Below, piece by piece: positions 8,126 through 16,712 of a DNA stretch of 64,000 nucleotides (the first letter of the stretch is position 1; each line of letters opens with the position of its first letter). A program made the position numbers and the translations under genes. Location of the stretch: NCBI RefSeq assembly GCF_005747095.1, contig NZ_SWLG01000001.1, positions 434,001 through 498,000 of the forward strand, read 5' to 3'. Below the pieces are notes generated by a model. The model worked only from the letters and a program-made list of their open reading frames with translations. It had not been told where the DNA came from and ran no database searches. This DNA comes from Exobacillus caeni. GTDB taxonomy: Bacteria > Bacillota > Bacilli > Bacillales > Guptibacillaceae.

Positions 8126-9541
8126 ATGAGGAAATTTCGATTTCGCTTCCTGAATTCCTTGTTTATCCTCCTCTTTTTCGTTTTTATCGCTTTGATCGTC
8201 ATAATAGGCAACCTATTTGAAAGCTTCGTTTTTAAAGGAAGTTCGGAGAATACGCTGCAGACAATGTGGAGCACGCTGGTGGTTACGTTTTTAATCGGGT
8301 TCTTATTTACGGTATATATGAGCAGCCGGGTCTCCACACAGTTAACCAGACCGCTTGAAGGGGCATTAAAAGTGGCGAATGAACTGGCGAATGGAAATTT
8401 TAAAGCAAGAACTTACGAATATCAAATGGATGAAACTGGGCAGTTGAGCCATGCCCTGAATATTCTTGCCCGAAACCTTCAAAATATGACCTCATCATAT
8501 GAAATGCAACAGAACCGATTGATGACGCTGATCGAAAACATGGATAGCGGGCTTATTTTAATCGATGCTAAAGGCTATATTAATCTCGTTAATAAGCATT
8601 TTAAAGAAACTTTCGAGGTAGAAGCCGATCAGTGGTTGAATAAAGTCTACCATGAAGCTATTCCTTTTACGGAGCTATCATCTATTATTGAAGAAACGTT
8701 TATGATCGAAAAGACAGTTCGAAAGCAAATAAGCCTGCCGATTGGGATTGAGATCAAGCACTTTGACGTTTCAGGTGCGCCTATTCTAGTAAATGGTGAC
8801 AAATTAACGGGAGTCGTGTTTGTTTTCCATGATATATCTGAAATAAAAAAGCTTGAGCAAATGAGAAAAGACTTCGTCGCAAATGTCTCACATGAACTGA
8901 AGACACCAGTAACGTCGCTAAAAGGGTTTGCTGAAACATTGTTGGATGGAGCGATGGAAAACAAAGCGTTTCGAGAACACTTTTTGAAAATTATCTTAGA
9001 GGAAAGTGATCGGCTTCAAAGCTTAATCCAGGACCTGCTCGATTTGTCGAAACTGGAACAGGCTCATTTTTCACTAGACTGGCAGAAGGTAGATGTATGC
9101 CAGCTCGCGGAGAATAGCATCTTGATCATGAAAAAACGGGCGGACGAAAAAAATATTACGATTGATTTTTCATCAGATGAAAATGCTGTCATATCAGCTG
9201 ATGCTAACCGACTGAAGCAGGTTTTTCTGAACTTGATTTCTAATAGTATTAATTATACGCCTCCCGGAGGAAAGATTCGGATTACCGTAACAAAGCAAGG
9301 TGAAACGGTGAAATTCAAAATTGCTGATACTGGAATTGGAATTGATAAAGAAGAGCTTCCAAGAATTTTCGAACGCTTTTATCGTGTTGATAAAGCGAGG
9401 AGCCGAAATTCAGGTGGAACAGGACTGGGGCTCGCGATTGTAAAACATATTATTGAAGCTCATCATGCTAGCATTAAAGTTGAAAGCGAGCCGGGAGAAG
9501 GTACGTCATTCATCATTACTTTTTTGAAAGAGAGAAAATAA
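8126..9541 (+). CDS. phoR: PhoR-type sensor histidine kinase lacking the extracytoplasmic domain
   Basis: 471 residues: TM1 about 11-31, a loop of only about 18 residues, TM2 about 50-66, HAMP about 68-122, PAS about 128-240, HisKA with phospho-acceptor His256 in FVANVSHELKTP, then HATPase with N, G1 (DTGIGI) and G2 (GGTGLGLAIV) boxes. B. subtilis PhoR is about 579 residues, with a sizeable extracytoplasmic PAS-like domain between the two membrane helices; that domain is absent here. Partner is PhoP, one base upstream. Reduced sensing across the membrane is inferred; signal reading by the cytoplasmic PAS is more likely. Terminator at 9642. Confidence 0.92.
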   Translation: MRKFRFRFLNSLFILLFFVFIALIVIIGNLFESFVFKGSSENTLQTMWSTLVVTFLIGFLFTVYMSSRVSTQLTRPLEGALKVANELANGNFKARTYEYQMDETGQLSHALNILARNLQNMTSSYEMQQNRLMTLIENMDSGLILIDAKGYINLVNKHFKETFEVEADQWLNKVYHEAIPFTELSSIIEETFMIEKTVRKQISLPIGIEIKHFDVSGAPILVNGDKLTGVVFVFHDISEIKKLEQMRKDFVANVSHELKTPVTSLKGFAETLLDGAMENKAFREHFLKIILEESDRLQSLIQDLLDLSKLEQAHFSLDWQKVDVCQLAENSILIMKKRADEKNITIDFSSDENAVISADANRLKQVFLNLISNSINYTPPGGKIRITVTKQGETVKFKIADTGIGIDKEELPRIFERFYRVDKARSRNSGGTGLGLAIVKHIIEAHHASIKVESEPGEGTSFIITFLKERK

Positions 9542-9641
9542 GATTTACTTAAAATTAACAATACCTTTATATGCCCTTTAAAGTGATGAGGTAAAGTAAT
9601 AATTGACCCCTTCATCATGACGAGAGCATACTTATCTTTTT

Positions 9642-9670
9642 AGGCGAGAATCGATCTCGTCTCTTTTTTT
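9642..9670 (+). terminator. Terminator after phoR
   Basis: AGGCGAGA (9642-9649), 5-nt loop, TCTCGTCT (9655-9662), one G-U pair, followed by eight Ts. Confidence 0.8.
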
Positions 9671-9839
9671 TGCCTGCTTATGTGTGAATCCATTTATAAG
9701 CAGATGTATAAAAAGGTCCGTTGAATTTTCTTTCGATTTGCCATCATGGTAAAATGAAGAAGGTTCGACGTTTTTTTTACATAACAACTTTTTTAGCAAT
9801 TAAAATATAGCAGTTTATGACTTGATGGGAGGAAAGAGT

Positions 9840-12473
9840 GTGAAAAAGAAATTGGTTTTAATCGATGGAAACAGTATTGCTTACCGTGCATTTTTTGCGC
9901 TGCCGTTGTTAAATAATGAAAAAGGTGTATATACGAACGCTGTTTACGGTTTTGCAACGATGTTGTTTAAAATATTAGAAAATGAAAAACCAACCCATAT
10001 TCTGGTGGCATTCGATGCGGGTAAGACCACATTCCGCCATAAAACATACACAGAATACAAAGGCGGAAGACAAAAGACTCCACCAGAACTAAGCGAACAA
10101 TTCTATTTTATTCGTGAGATGCTCGATGCGTTTAACATTTCTCGTTATGAAATTGAAAATTACGAAGCGGATGACATCATTGGAACTGTTTCCAAACAGG
10201 CTGCCAAAGAAGGCTATGAGGTAAATGTTTTTTCTGGAGACAAAGACTTGCTACAGCTTGTTTCTGATAAGATAACGATTTCTTTGACAAGAAAAGGCAT
10301 TACGGATATCGATACGTACAATCCTGAATTCCTCCATGAGAAATATGGTATATCTGCTGAGCAAATAATCGATATGAAAGCTTTGATGGGAGATAACTCT
10401 GACAATATTCCTGGTGTGCCTGGAGTCGGAGAAAAAACGGCTTTGAAGCTTTTAAAGCAATTTGGAACTGTAGAAAACATTTATGAAAGTATTGAGGAAG
10501 TGTCAGGAAAGAAGCTGAAGGAAAAGCTTCAGGATAATCATGAACTGGCGGTTATGAGCAAGGATCTTGTAACGATCTTCTGCGATACTCCGATCGATTT
10601 TAGCCTGGATTCTATTTCGTATTCGGGATACGACGCCAAAAAAGTGTCTGCCTTATTCAAGGATTTAGATTTTAAGTCGTTGTTGTCTCGTATTGAAGGA
10701 GAGGGCACTGAAGAACCTGATGCAGATATAGAAGAATTGGAATTCGAAAGGTTAACAGAAGTGAAAGACGAGGCCCTTCATTCCCCGGCTGCGCTGATGG
10801 TAGAGGTAATGGATGAAAACTATCATAATGCTGATATCCAGGGAATAGCGATTGTAAATGAAAAAGGAAAGTTTTATGTCCCGACAGATGTTGCGCTATC
10901 TTCGGAACCCTTCAGAGAGTGGGCGGCAAATGAAGATAAGAAGAAATGGGTTTTTGATGCGAAAAGTGCGGTCGTGAGTCTCGGCTGGAAGGAAGTTCCC
11001 CTTGAGGGAGTTGACTTTGACCTTGTCATCGCATCTTATTTGCTAAATCCTTCCGAATCAAATCACGATATTTCAGCAATCGCAGCAAGGCAGGGGAAGA
11101 ACCTTGTCCAATCGGATGAAGTGGTATATGGAAAGGGAGCAAAAAGAAAAGTACCCGAAGAGGATGTTTTGTCAGCACACTTAGTCAATAAAGCATATGC
11201 GATATATGAATTAAAAGATAAGTTAGAAGAAGAGCTTCGAGAAAACAATCAATATGAACTTTTCTATGAACTTGAAATGCCTTTAACACTGGTACTTGGG
11301 AAAATGGAAACGACCGGAGTGAAAGTGGATTTAAAACGACTGGAGAAAATGGGGAAAGATTTAAACAAAAAGCTCCAGCAAATAGAAAAAGAAATATATG
11401 AGCTTGCCGGGACAGAGTTTAACATTAACTCTCCAAAGCAGTTAGGAGAAGTTTTATTTGATAAACTCGGACTGCCTGTCATCAAAAAGACAAAGACTGG
11501 ATATTCCACTTCTGCGGATGTTCTGGAAAAGTTGGAAAGCAAACATGAGATTATCTCAAAAATTCTACACTATCGCCAGCTCGGGAAGTTGAATTCTACC
11601 TATATCGAGGGACTGCTGAAAGTTATATACAGAGATACAAATAAAATCCATACACGCTTTCAGCAGGCGCTTACACAAACAGGAAGGTTAAGTTCTACTG
11701 ACCCGAACCTTCAAAATATTCCGATCAGGCTGGAAGAAGGAAAGAAAATCCGTGAAGCTTTTATTCCTTCAGAAAAGGATTGGCTGATATTTGCAGCAGA
11801 TTATTCCCAGATTGAATTACGGGTACTCGCTCATATTGCGGATGACGATAACCTTGTAGAAGCGTTCCGGAACGACCAGGATATTCATACAAAAACAGCT
11901 ATGAACGTTTTCGGAGTAGAGGCAGATGAAGTAACAGGCAATATGCGCCGCCATGCAAAAGCCGTGAACTTTGGGATCGTGTATGGTATCAGTGATTTTG
12001 GTTTGTCGCAAAGCCTTGGCATCACAAGAAAAGAAGCAGGACAATTTATTGATCGCTACCTGGAGAGCTTTCCAGGTGTTAAACAATACATGGATGATAT
12101 CGTACAGCATGCAAAGCAGGAAGGGTTCGTTTCTACACTTATGCATCGTAGAAGATACCTGCCGGAGATTAACAGCCGCAATTTTAATCAGCGGAGCTTT
12201 GCAGAAAGAACCGCAATGAACACCCCTATTCAGGGCACTGCTGCTGATATCATTAAGAAAGCAATGGTGGAAATGGCGGAGCGGCTTGAAACAGAAGGTC
12301 TTCAGGCACGGATGCTACTTCAAGTACATGATGAATTGATATTTGAAGCTCCTGAGGAAGAAATTGAAGACTTAAAGCGAATCGTGCCGGAAGTTATGGA
12401 AAATGCAATTGAACTTAAAGTGCCGTTAAAGGTGGATTATTCCTACGGTTCAACATGGTATGACGCTAAATAG
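9840..12473 (+). CDS. polA: DNA polymerase I
   Basis: 877 residues from GTG 9840, which has gggagg seven bases upstream; TTG/ATG codons at 9822/9825 lie on or before that SD and are rejected. The N-terminal 5' nuclease (1-290) has LIDGNSIAYRAFFALP and AFDAGKTTFRH. The middle domain is a 3'-5' exonuclease remnant: the DxE catalytic pair is replaced in ALMVEVMDEN. The polymerase domain (about 470-877) has motif A DYSQIELRVLAHIAD, motif B RRHAKAVNFGIVYG and motif C LLQVHDELIFEAP. It fills gaps in repair and replaces Okazaki primers. mutM follows 28 nt later, forming a repair operon. Confidence 0.97.
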   Translation: MKKKLVLIDGNSIAYRAFFALPLLNNEKGVYTNAVYGFATMLFKILENEKPTHILVAFDAGKTTFRHKTYTEYKGGRQKTPPELSEQFYFIREMLDAFNISRYEIENYEADDIIGTVSKQAAKEGYEVNVFSGDKDLLQLVSDKITISLTRKGITDIDTYNPEFLHEKYGISAEQIIDMKALMGDNSDNIPGVPGVGEKTALKLLKQFGTVENIYESIEEVSGKKLKEKLQDNHELAVMSKDLVTIFCDTPIDFSLDSISYSGYDAKKVSALFKDLDFKSLLSRIEGEGTEEPDADIEELEFERLTEVKDEALHSPAALMVEVMDENYHNADIQGIAIVNEKGKFYVPTDVALSSEPFREWAANEDKKKWVFDAKSAVVSLGWKEVPLEGVDFDLVIASYLLNPSESNHDISAIAARQGKNLVQSDEVVYGKGAKRKVPEEDVLSAHLVNKAYAIYELKDKLEEELRENNQYELFYELEMPLTLVLGKMETTGVKVDLKRLEKMGKDLNKKLQQIEKEIYELAGTEFNINSPKQLGEVLFDKLGLPVIKKTKTGYSTSADVLEKLESKHEIISKILHYRQLGKLNSTYIEGLLKVIYRDTNKIHTRFQQALTQTGRLSSTDPNLQNIPIRLEEGKKIREAFIPSEKDWLIFAADYSQIELRVLAHIADDDNLVEAFRNDQDIHTKTAMNVFGVEADEVTGNMRRHAKAVNFGIVYGISDFGLSQSLGITRKEAGQFIDRYLESFPGVKQYMDDIVQHAKQEGFVSTLMHRRRYLPEINSRNFNQRSFAERTAMNTPIQGTAADIIKKAMVEMAERLETEGLQARMLLQVHDELIFEAPEEEIEDLKRIVPEVMENAIELKVPLKVDYSYGSTWYDAK

Positions 12474-12501
12474 GATAAAGGATTTTTGAGGAGAGACTGA
12501 T

Positions 12502-13329
12502 ATGCCCGAATTACCGGAAGTAGAAACAGTTAGACGAACATTGCAAAACCTTGTGGTCGGCAAGAAAATAGCCGATGTAAAGGTACACTGGCCTAAAATC
12601 GTCAAGCTGCCTGATGATACAGAAGAATTCCGCATGAGGCTAGTTGGACAAACCATTCATGATATACAGAGAAGAGGAAAGTTTTTAAAGTTTATTTTAG
12701 ATTTCGATGTTCTTGTATCCCATCTTAGGATGGAAGGCCGTTATGTTCTCGCTGACCAAACAGATGACTATGATAAGCATACCCATGTTTTTTTTACATT
12801 CACAGATGGAACAGAGCTTCGCTATCGGGATGTACGAAAATTTGGAACGATGCATGTATTTCCAAGAGGTGAAGAAGAGAAGCATTTGCCGCTATCTCAA
12901 TTAGGTTTTGAACCATTGTCAGATGAGTTCACTGCTGAAATACTTGCCGAAAAAGTGCGTAAAACAAAACGGAAAATAAAGGTAGCGCTTCTCGATCAGA
13001 CACATATTGTTGGTCTCGGTAACATTTATGTGGATGAAGCGCTTTTTAAAGCGAAAATACATCCTGAAAAAATAGCCGACCAGCTTTCAGAAGAGGAAAT
13101 CTCCCTTCTCCATAAAGCGATTATCGGCACGCTTTCTGAAGCTGTAGAACAGGGTGGCAGTACAATCCGTTCTTATGTGAACGGACAGGGGCAGATGGGA
13201 ATGTTCCAGCAAAGCCTTTATGTTTATGGAAGAAATAAAGAAGCTTGCCGTATTTGCGGGAGCGAGATTGAGAAAAACGTTGTAGGCGGCAGAGGTACCC
13301 ATTATTGCCCTGATTGCCAAAAACGATAG
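12502..13329 (+). CDS. mutM: Formamidopyrimidine-DNA glycosylase
   Basis: 275 residues. The mature N-terminus MPELPEVETV carries the catalytic Pro2 and Glu3 used for Schiff-base beta/delta-elimination. The H2TH region has LLDQTHIVGLGNIYVDEAL. The C-terminal zinc finger is intact: CRICGSEI then CPDC after a GGRGTHY turn. It excises 8-oxoguanine and ring-opened purines. ATG 12502 follows tgaggagag, 28 nt downstream of polA. Confidence 0.97.
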   Translation: MPELPEVETVRRTLQNLVVGKKIADVKVHWPKIVKLPDDTEEFRMRLVGQTIHDIQRRGKFLKFILDFDVLVSHLRMEGRYVLADQTDDYDKHTHVFFTFTDGTELRYRDVRKFGTMHVFPRGEEEKHLPLSQLGFEPLSDEFTAEILAEKVRKTKRKIKVALLDQTHIVGLGNIYVDEALFKAKIHPEKIADQLSEEEISLLHKAIIGTLSEAVEQGGSTIRSYVNGQGQMGMFQQSLYVYGRNKEACRICGSEIEKNVVGGRGTHYCPDCQKR

Positions 13330-13349
13330 GATAACGTACATCGAATAAG

Positions 13350-13387
13350 CTCCCTCCATATACTATTCTAGGGTTGAATGGAGGGAG
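13350..13387 (+). promoter_or_regulatory. Hairpin covering the ytaF ribosome binding site
   Basis: CTCCCTCCAT (13350-13359) and ATGGAGGGAG (13378-13387) are exact 10-nt inverted repeats with an 18-nt loop. The 3' arm contains the GGAGGG SD of ytaF (ATG 13397), so folding would hide it. No T-run follows, so it is not a conventional terminator. Confidence 0.6.
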
Positions 13388-13396
13388 TAAAAGACA

Positions 13397-14029
13397 ATGC
13401 AATGGATTTCCCTTTTCTTATTAGCCTTTGCTGTAAGTATCGATGGATTTAGTGTGGGATTAACATATGGACTTAGAAAAATGAAGATTCCATTTAAGTC
13501 TATCGTGATTATTTCTTGTTGTTCAGCAATTACTCTTTTGGTTGCGATGAGTGCGGGCTATTTAATCCAGGGATGGCTTTCCCCGGTTGCTGCAGAAAAA
13601 ATAGGCGGTCTTATTTTGATTGTTATCGGTTCATGGGTTCTCTATCAAGTAATGAGACCGTCAAAGGAAGATAAGAAGGAATCGGTCCAAAGGACATTGA
13701 TCAAGCTTGAAATTAAATCGCTTGGTGTTGTTATCCAAATTTTACGAAAGCCCACTGTAGCAGATTTTGATGATTCAGGTACGATTACTGGCATTGAGGC
13801 TATCCTGCTTGGAACTGCCCTTTCTTTAGATGCATTCGGGGCAGGAATCGGTGCGTCGCTTGTGGGATACTCCCCTTTATGGACGGCCGTATGCATAGCG
13901 ATAATGAGCTCTGCCTTCGTTATGCTCGGTTTAAAATTTGGAAATGCTGCCTCAAGGTTTAAATGGGTAGAGAAACTTTCCTTCTTACCGGGATTCCTAT
14001 TGATCGTTATCGGTGTTTTTAAAATCTAG
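13397..14029 (+). CDS. ytaF: Sporulation membrane protein YtaF (MntP-like)
   Basis: 210 residues with six hydrophobic segments in two halves. LLAFAVSIDGFSVGLTYGLRK and LGTALSLDAFGAGIGASLVG are the repeated Asp-containing helices of the MntP/LysE-like manganese efflux superfamily. A soluble loop lies at about 90-125. B. subtilis YtaF is annotated as a sporulation membrane protein; metal transport is inferred from the family. The start is preceded by a hairpin that could sequester the SD. Confidence 0.88.
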   Translation: MQWISLFLLAFAVSIDGFSVGLTYGLRKMKIPFKSIVIISCCSAITLLVAMSAGYLIQGWLSPVAAEKIGGLILIVIGSWVLYQVMRPSKEDKKESVQRTLIKLEIKSLGVVIQILRKPTVADFDDSGTITGIEAILLGTALSLDAFGAGIGASLVGYSPLWTAVCIAIMSSAFVMLGLKFGNAASRFKWVEKLSFLPGFLLIVIGVFKI

Positions 14030-14116
14030 CTTTGCCAGTAGTAAATATTAGTATGGTTAAATGAACAGCCGCTTTTTTATGGAAAGCGGCCTTACATAGT
14101 AAGGAGGTTGGTTGTT

Positions 14117-14716
14117 TTGATCATCGGGCTTACAGGCGGTATTTCGAGTGGAAAGAGCACTGTGTCAAAGATGTTTAAGGAGTTAAATATCCCGGTAGTA
14201 GATGCAGATGCAGCAGCAAGAGAAGTAGTGGAACCAGGGGAGAATGCTTATCAGGATATTGTCGAGTACTTCGGTGGGGACATCTTGCTCGAAACAGGAT
14301 ATATCGACCGGAAAAAACTTGGTTCGATTGTCTTTAAGGACGAAGAGAAGCGCAAGGTGCTAAATAAAATCGTTCATCCGGCAGTGCGGGAAAAAATGCG
14401 AAAAGATACGAAAGAACACTTTCAAAGCGGCAGCGAAACTGTTGTAATGGATATCCCTCTTCTATTCGAAAGCGATCTAACCCACATGGTTGATAAGACG
14501 CTGCTCGTTTATGTGAGTGATGATATACAACTTCAAAGGTTAATCGAACGCGATAAAAACGGTGAGGAAGATGCCAGGCAACGAATAGGCTCTCAAATGC
14601 CTTTAGAGGAAAAGCGTTTGTTGGCTGATGAAATAATTGACAACAATGGAACAATCGAAGAAACTAGAAGCCAGCTTCTAATAGTGTTGGAACGCTGGAA
14701 GGTTATTCACACATAA
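14117..14716 (+). CDS. coaE: Dephospho-CoA kinase
   Basis: Phosphorylates the 3'-OH of dephospho-CoA, the last step of coenzyme A synthesis. About 199 residues from TTG 14117, chosen because the SD aaggagg (14101-14107) lies nine bases upstream; TTG 14108 abuts the SD. P-loop GLTGGISSGKSTV at the N-terminus, the VVDADAAAREVV substrate motif, and the lid region around RLIERDKNGEEDARQRI are present. Terminator at 14715-14740 overlaps the stop codon. Confidence 0.94.
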   Translation: MIIGLTGGISSGKSTVSKMFKELNIPVVDADAAAREVVEPGENAYQDIVEYFGGDILLETGYIDRKKLGSIVFKDEEKRKVLNKIVHPAVREKMRKDTKEHFQSGSETVVMDIPLLFESDLTHMVDKTLLVYVSDDIQLQRLIERDKNGEEDARQRIGSQMPLEEKRLLADEIIDNNGTIEETRSQLLIVLERWKVIHT

Positions 14717-14740
14717 AAAGGCCGGAGAGCGGTCTTTTTG
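14715..14740 (+). terminator. Terminator after coaE
   Basis: AAAAAGGCCG (14715-14724), 5-nt loop, CGGTCTTTTT (14730-14739); the T-run is part of the 3' arm. Confidence 0.75.
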
Positions 14741-15141
14741 TTTTATGATTTTTAGTAAGGAATACTGATACATAAGAATTTGGTGGAGTGGCAGCTTTGG
14801 GGTGTTGAAAACAACAGTGTTAGCTTGCAGAGCAGGACAATTCTTGAATGCCCTGGTATCCAGGGGTTAGATTTTCTTTTAGAAGAAATCGATTATGATG
14901 GGAGCTGACACGTTAGTCAGCTCCCTGATGCTTTGCACCTGGGAGGCTCTCCGCCCTCCTGCCGGACGGAAATCAACCATTCTCTCAATTGAGAAAACAA
15001 GCATTTTTTGTCTCTTTGTTATGTGTCCTACCACGGCAACAAAGCTAAAATGACAGTAGTTGTTACAATATATTCACTGGTCATTTGCCTTTTTCTAAAT
15101 AAAACCTAATTAATCGTAAAATTAGCTTTCCTTTTGCATAT
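14741..15141. other. Hairpin-rich non-coding spacer upstream of gapB
   Basis: No convincing gene. A 41-codon frame starts at GTG 14783 and stops at 14908 without an SD. Visible structures: CCCTGG-TAT-CCAGGG near 14852-14868; a perfect 10-bp hairpin GGGAGCTGAC / GTCAGCTCCC (14900-14925) without a T-run; GGAGG...CCTCC next to it; and a TCTCAATTGAGA palindrome around 14983. It may be a small RNA or decayed sequence. Confidence 0.4.
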
Positions 15142-15189
15142 TATATGTTATACTAATTTTGAAAAAGGGTAAGAAAAGTATAACATATA
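15142..15189 (+). promoter_or_regulatory. gapB promoter with two inverted CcpN-like sites
   Basis: Extended -10 TGTTATACT (15146-15154) is embedded in TATATGTTATACT (15142-15154). Its exact reverse complement AGTATAACATATA recurs at 15177-15189, 22 nt away. TATGTTATACT fits the CcpN consensus TRTGHYATAYW as I remember it. CcpN represses gapB and pckA during glycolysis in B. subtilis. Confidence 0.7.
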
Positions 15190-15216
15190 TAAGATGATGG
15201 GTAGGAGGAACTTTAC

Positions 15217-16245
15217 ATGAAGGCCAAAATTGCGATTAATGGGTTTGGAAGAATTGGACGTATGGTTTTTCGCAAAGCCATTTTAGATAATGAATTAGAA
15301 GTGGTAGCAATCAACGCAAGCTATCCTGCAGAAACGTTGAGCCACCTTATTAAGTATGACAGTGTACACGGTACTTTTGAAGGAGAGGTAGAAGCTACTG
15401 AAGACAGCATTATCGTAGACGGAAAAAAAGTAAAATTATTAAATAACCGCGACCCTAAACAGCTTCCATGGGAAGAGATGGAAGTAGATATCGTGATCGA
15501 AGCAACTGGTAAGTTCAGATCAAAAGAGACAGCTGGCTACCATATCGAAGCAGGAGCGAAAAAAGTAATCATTACAGCGCCTGGTAAAGATGAAGATCTT
15601 ACGATTGTGATGGGCATAAATGAAAGCGAATACAACCCTGATGTACACCATGTGCTTTCAAATGCATCTTGTACAACAAATTGCCTTGCTCCTGTCGCGA
15701 AAGTAATCGATGAAGAGTTTGGAATCGAGTCAGGGATGATGACAACGGTTCACGCTTACACAAATGACCAGAAAAACATTGATAATCCGCATAAGGACCT
15801 GCGCCGTGCGCGTGCATGCGGCCAATCGATTATCCCTACTTCTACGGGTGCTGCAAAGGCAATTTCTAAAGTGCTTCCTCAACTGACAGGAAAGCTAAAC
15901 GGGATGGCACTTCGTGTTCCAACACCAAACGTTTCACTGGTAGATCTAGTTGTAGACGTAAGAAAAGATGTGACAATTGATGAAGTGAACGATGCGCTAA
16001 AGCGTGCTTCAGAAGGGCCCTTAAGAGGAATCCTTGGTTTCACAGATGAACCTTTAGTGTCAATAGATTTTAACGGAAATGAAAATTCCTCGATCGTAGA
16101 TGGCCTTTCCACGATGGTTGTCGAAGACCGCAAAGTTAAAGTACTTGCCTGGTACGACAACGAATGGGGCTATTCCTGCCGTGTAGTAGACATGGCGAAG
16201 TATGTGGGAAAAGAAATTAAAAGCCGTACGGGCGTTGGTGTGTAA
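15217..16245 (+). CDS. gapB: Glyceraldehyde-3-phosphate dehydrogenase, gluconeogenic type
   Basis: 342 residues. NAD(P)-binding INGFGRIGRMVFR at the N-terminus, catalytic Cys in SNASCTTNC, substrate His in TTVHAYTNDQ, and the C-terminal AWYDNEWGYSCRV. The residue pattern after the second beta strand (VVAINASYPAETL rather than an acidic VVAVNDL) and the position next to speD/nrdR match the NADP-preferring GapB that runs in the gluconeogenic direction, rather than glycolytic GapA. Control by CcpN is suggested by the paired operator-like repeats at 15142-15189. Strong terminator at 16267. Confidence 0.95.
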   Translation: MKAKIAINGFGRIGRMVFRKAILDNELEVVAINASYPAETLSHLIKYDSVHGTFEGEVEATEDSIIVDGKKVKLLNNRDPKQLPWEEMEVDIVIEATGKFRSKETAGYHIEAGAKKVIITAPGKDEDLTIVMGINESEYNPDVHHVLSNASCTTNCLAPVAKVIDEEFGIESGMMTTVHAYTNDQKNIDNPHKDLRRARACGQSIIPTSTGAAKAISKVLPQLTGKLNGMALRVPTPNVSLVDLVVDVRKDVTIDEVNDALKRASEGPLRGILGFTDEPLVSIDFNGNENSSIVDGLSTMVVEDRKVKVLAWYDNEWGYSCRVVDMAKYVGKEIKSRTGVGV

Positions 16246-16266
16246 TAAAATAAATAAAGCAATAAC

Positions 16267-16293
16267 AAAGGCCGGGTCCTAAACCCGGCCTTT
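16267..16293 (+). terminator. Terminator after gapB
   Basis: AAAGGCCGGGT (16267-16277), loop CCTAA, ACCCGGCCTTT (16283-16293): an 11-bp GC-rich stem with a short T-tail. Confidence 0.85.
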
Positions 16294-16329
16294 AATATGT
16301 ATTTTTAAACAGCTTTTAAAACAAGACAA

Positions 16330-16476
16330 CAAAGCGATTCATCTTTGCTGCCCCTCAAAAAGAGATTAAAAAATCTCTTTTGTAAAAGCGTAAGCGATCG
16401 GCGTTCCTGGGTTTAAAGATTCGTCATGCTCGCATGTAAGAAGCTTTGGACCCTGGAGCGTCGTGGGGGAGCAAAC
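16330..16476. repeat. Dispersed hairpin repeat, family 2 (copy a)
   Basis: Resembles 44390-44492: both share caaagcga, atcttt, ctcaaaaa, an internal agat..atct hairpin and agcgtaagcga in the same order. The ends are imperfect inverted repeats: tttgctgcccctc near 16344 against gtgggggagcaaa ending 16475. Located between the gapB terminator and the speD promoter. No ORF is supported. Confidence 0.55.
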
Positions 16477-16537
16477 TTGTCAGATAATTGCATAAACCAC
16501 AATCGAAACTTATTCTAAAAAAATTAATATTTATTTA

Positions 16538-16566
16538 TTGCAAAACAATACTAAAACCTTTATACT
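16538..16566 (+). promoter_or_regulatory. speD promoter
   Basis: TTGCAA (16538-16543), 17-nt spacer, TATACT (16561-16566). It leaves a leader of about 140 nt before the speD ATG. Confidence 0.7.
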
Positions 16567-16572
16567 TTGTTT

Positions 16573-16712
16573 CGTGAACTTCAAAATAGCAATTAGGCAT
16601 TGGAAACTACTTAAAGGGTTAGGACCTCATCGGACTAACTTTCCCCCGTGGTAGTATTTCAATTCCGCATGCTTACGAAGGCATGAGAATTTAGTTAAAG
16701 GGGGACTTTGCT
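16573..16712 (+). promoter_or_regulatory. Structured speD leader
   Basis: AAAGGGTTAG (16613-16622) can pair with CTAACTTT (16635-16642) with a bulge. CCCCC at 16643-16647 is complementary to GGGGG at 16700-16704, which is the speD SD. CATGC/GCATG can form another short stem near 16668-16686. The two pairings around 16635-16647 are adjacent, so an SD-masking switch is possible. It matches no riboswitch class known to me. Confidence 0.4.
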
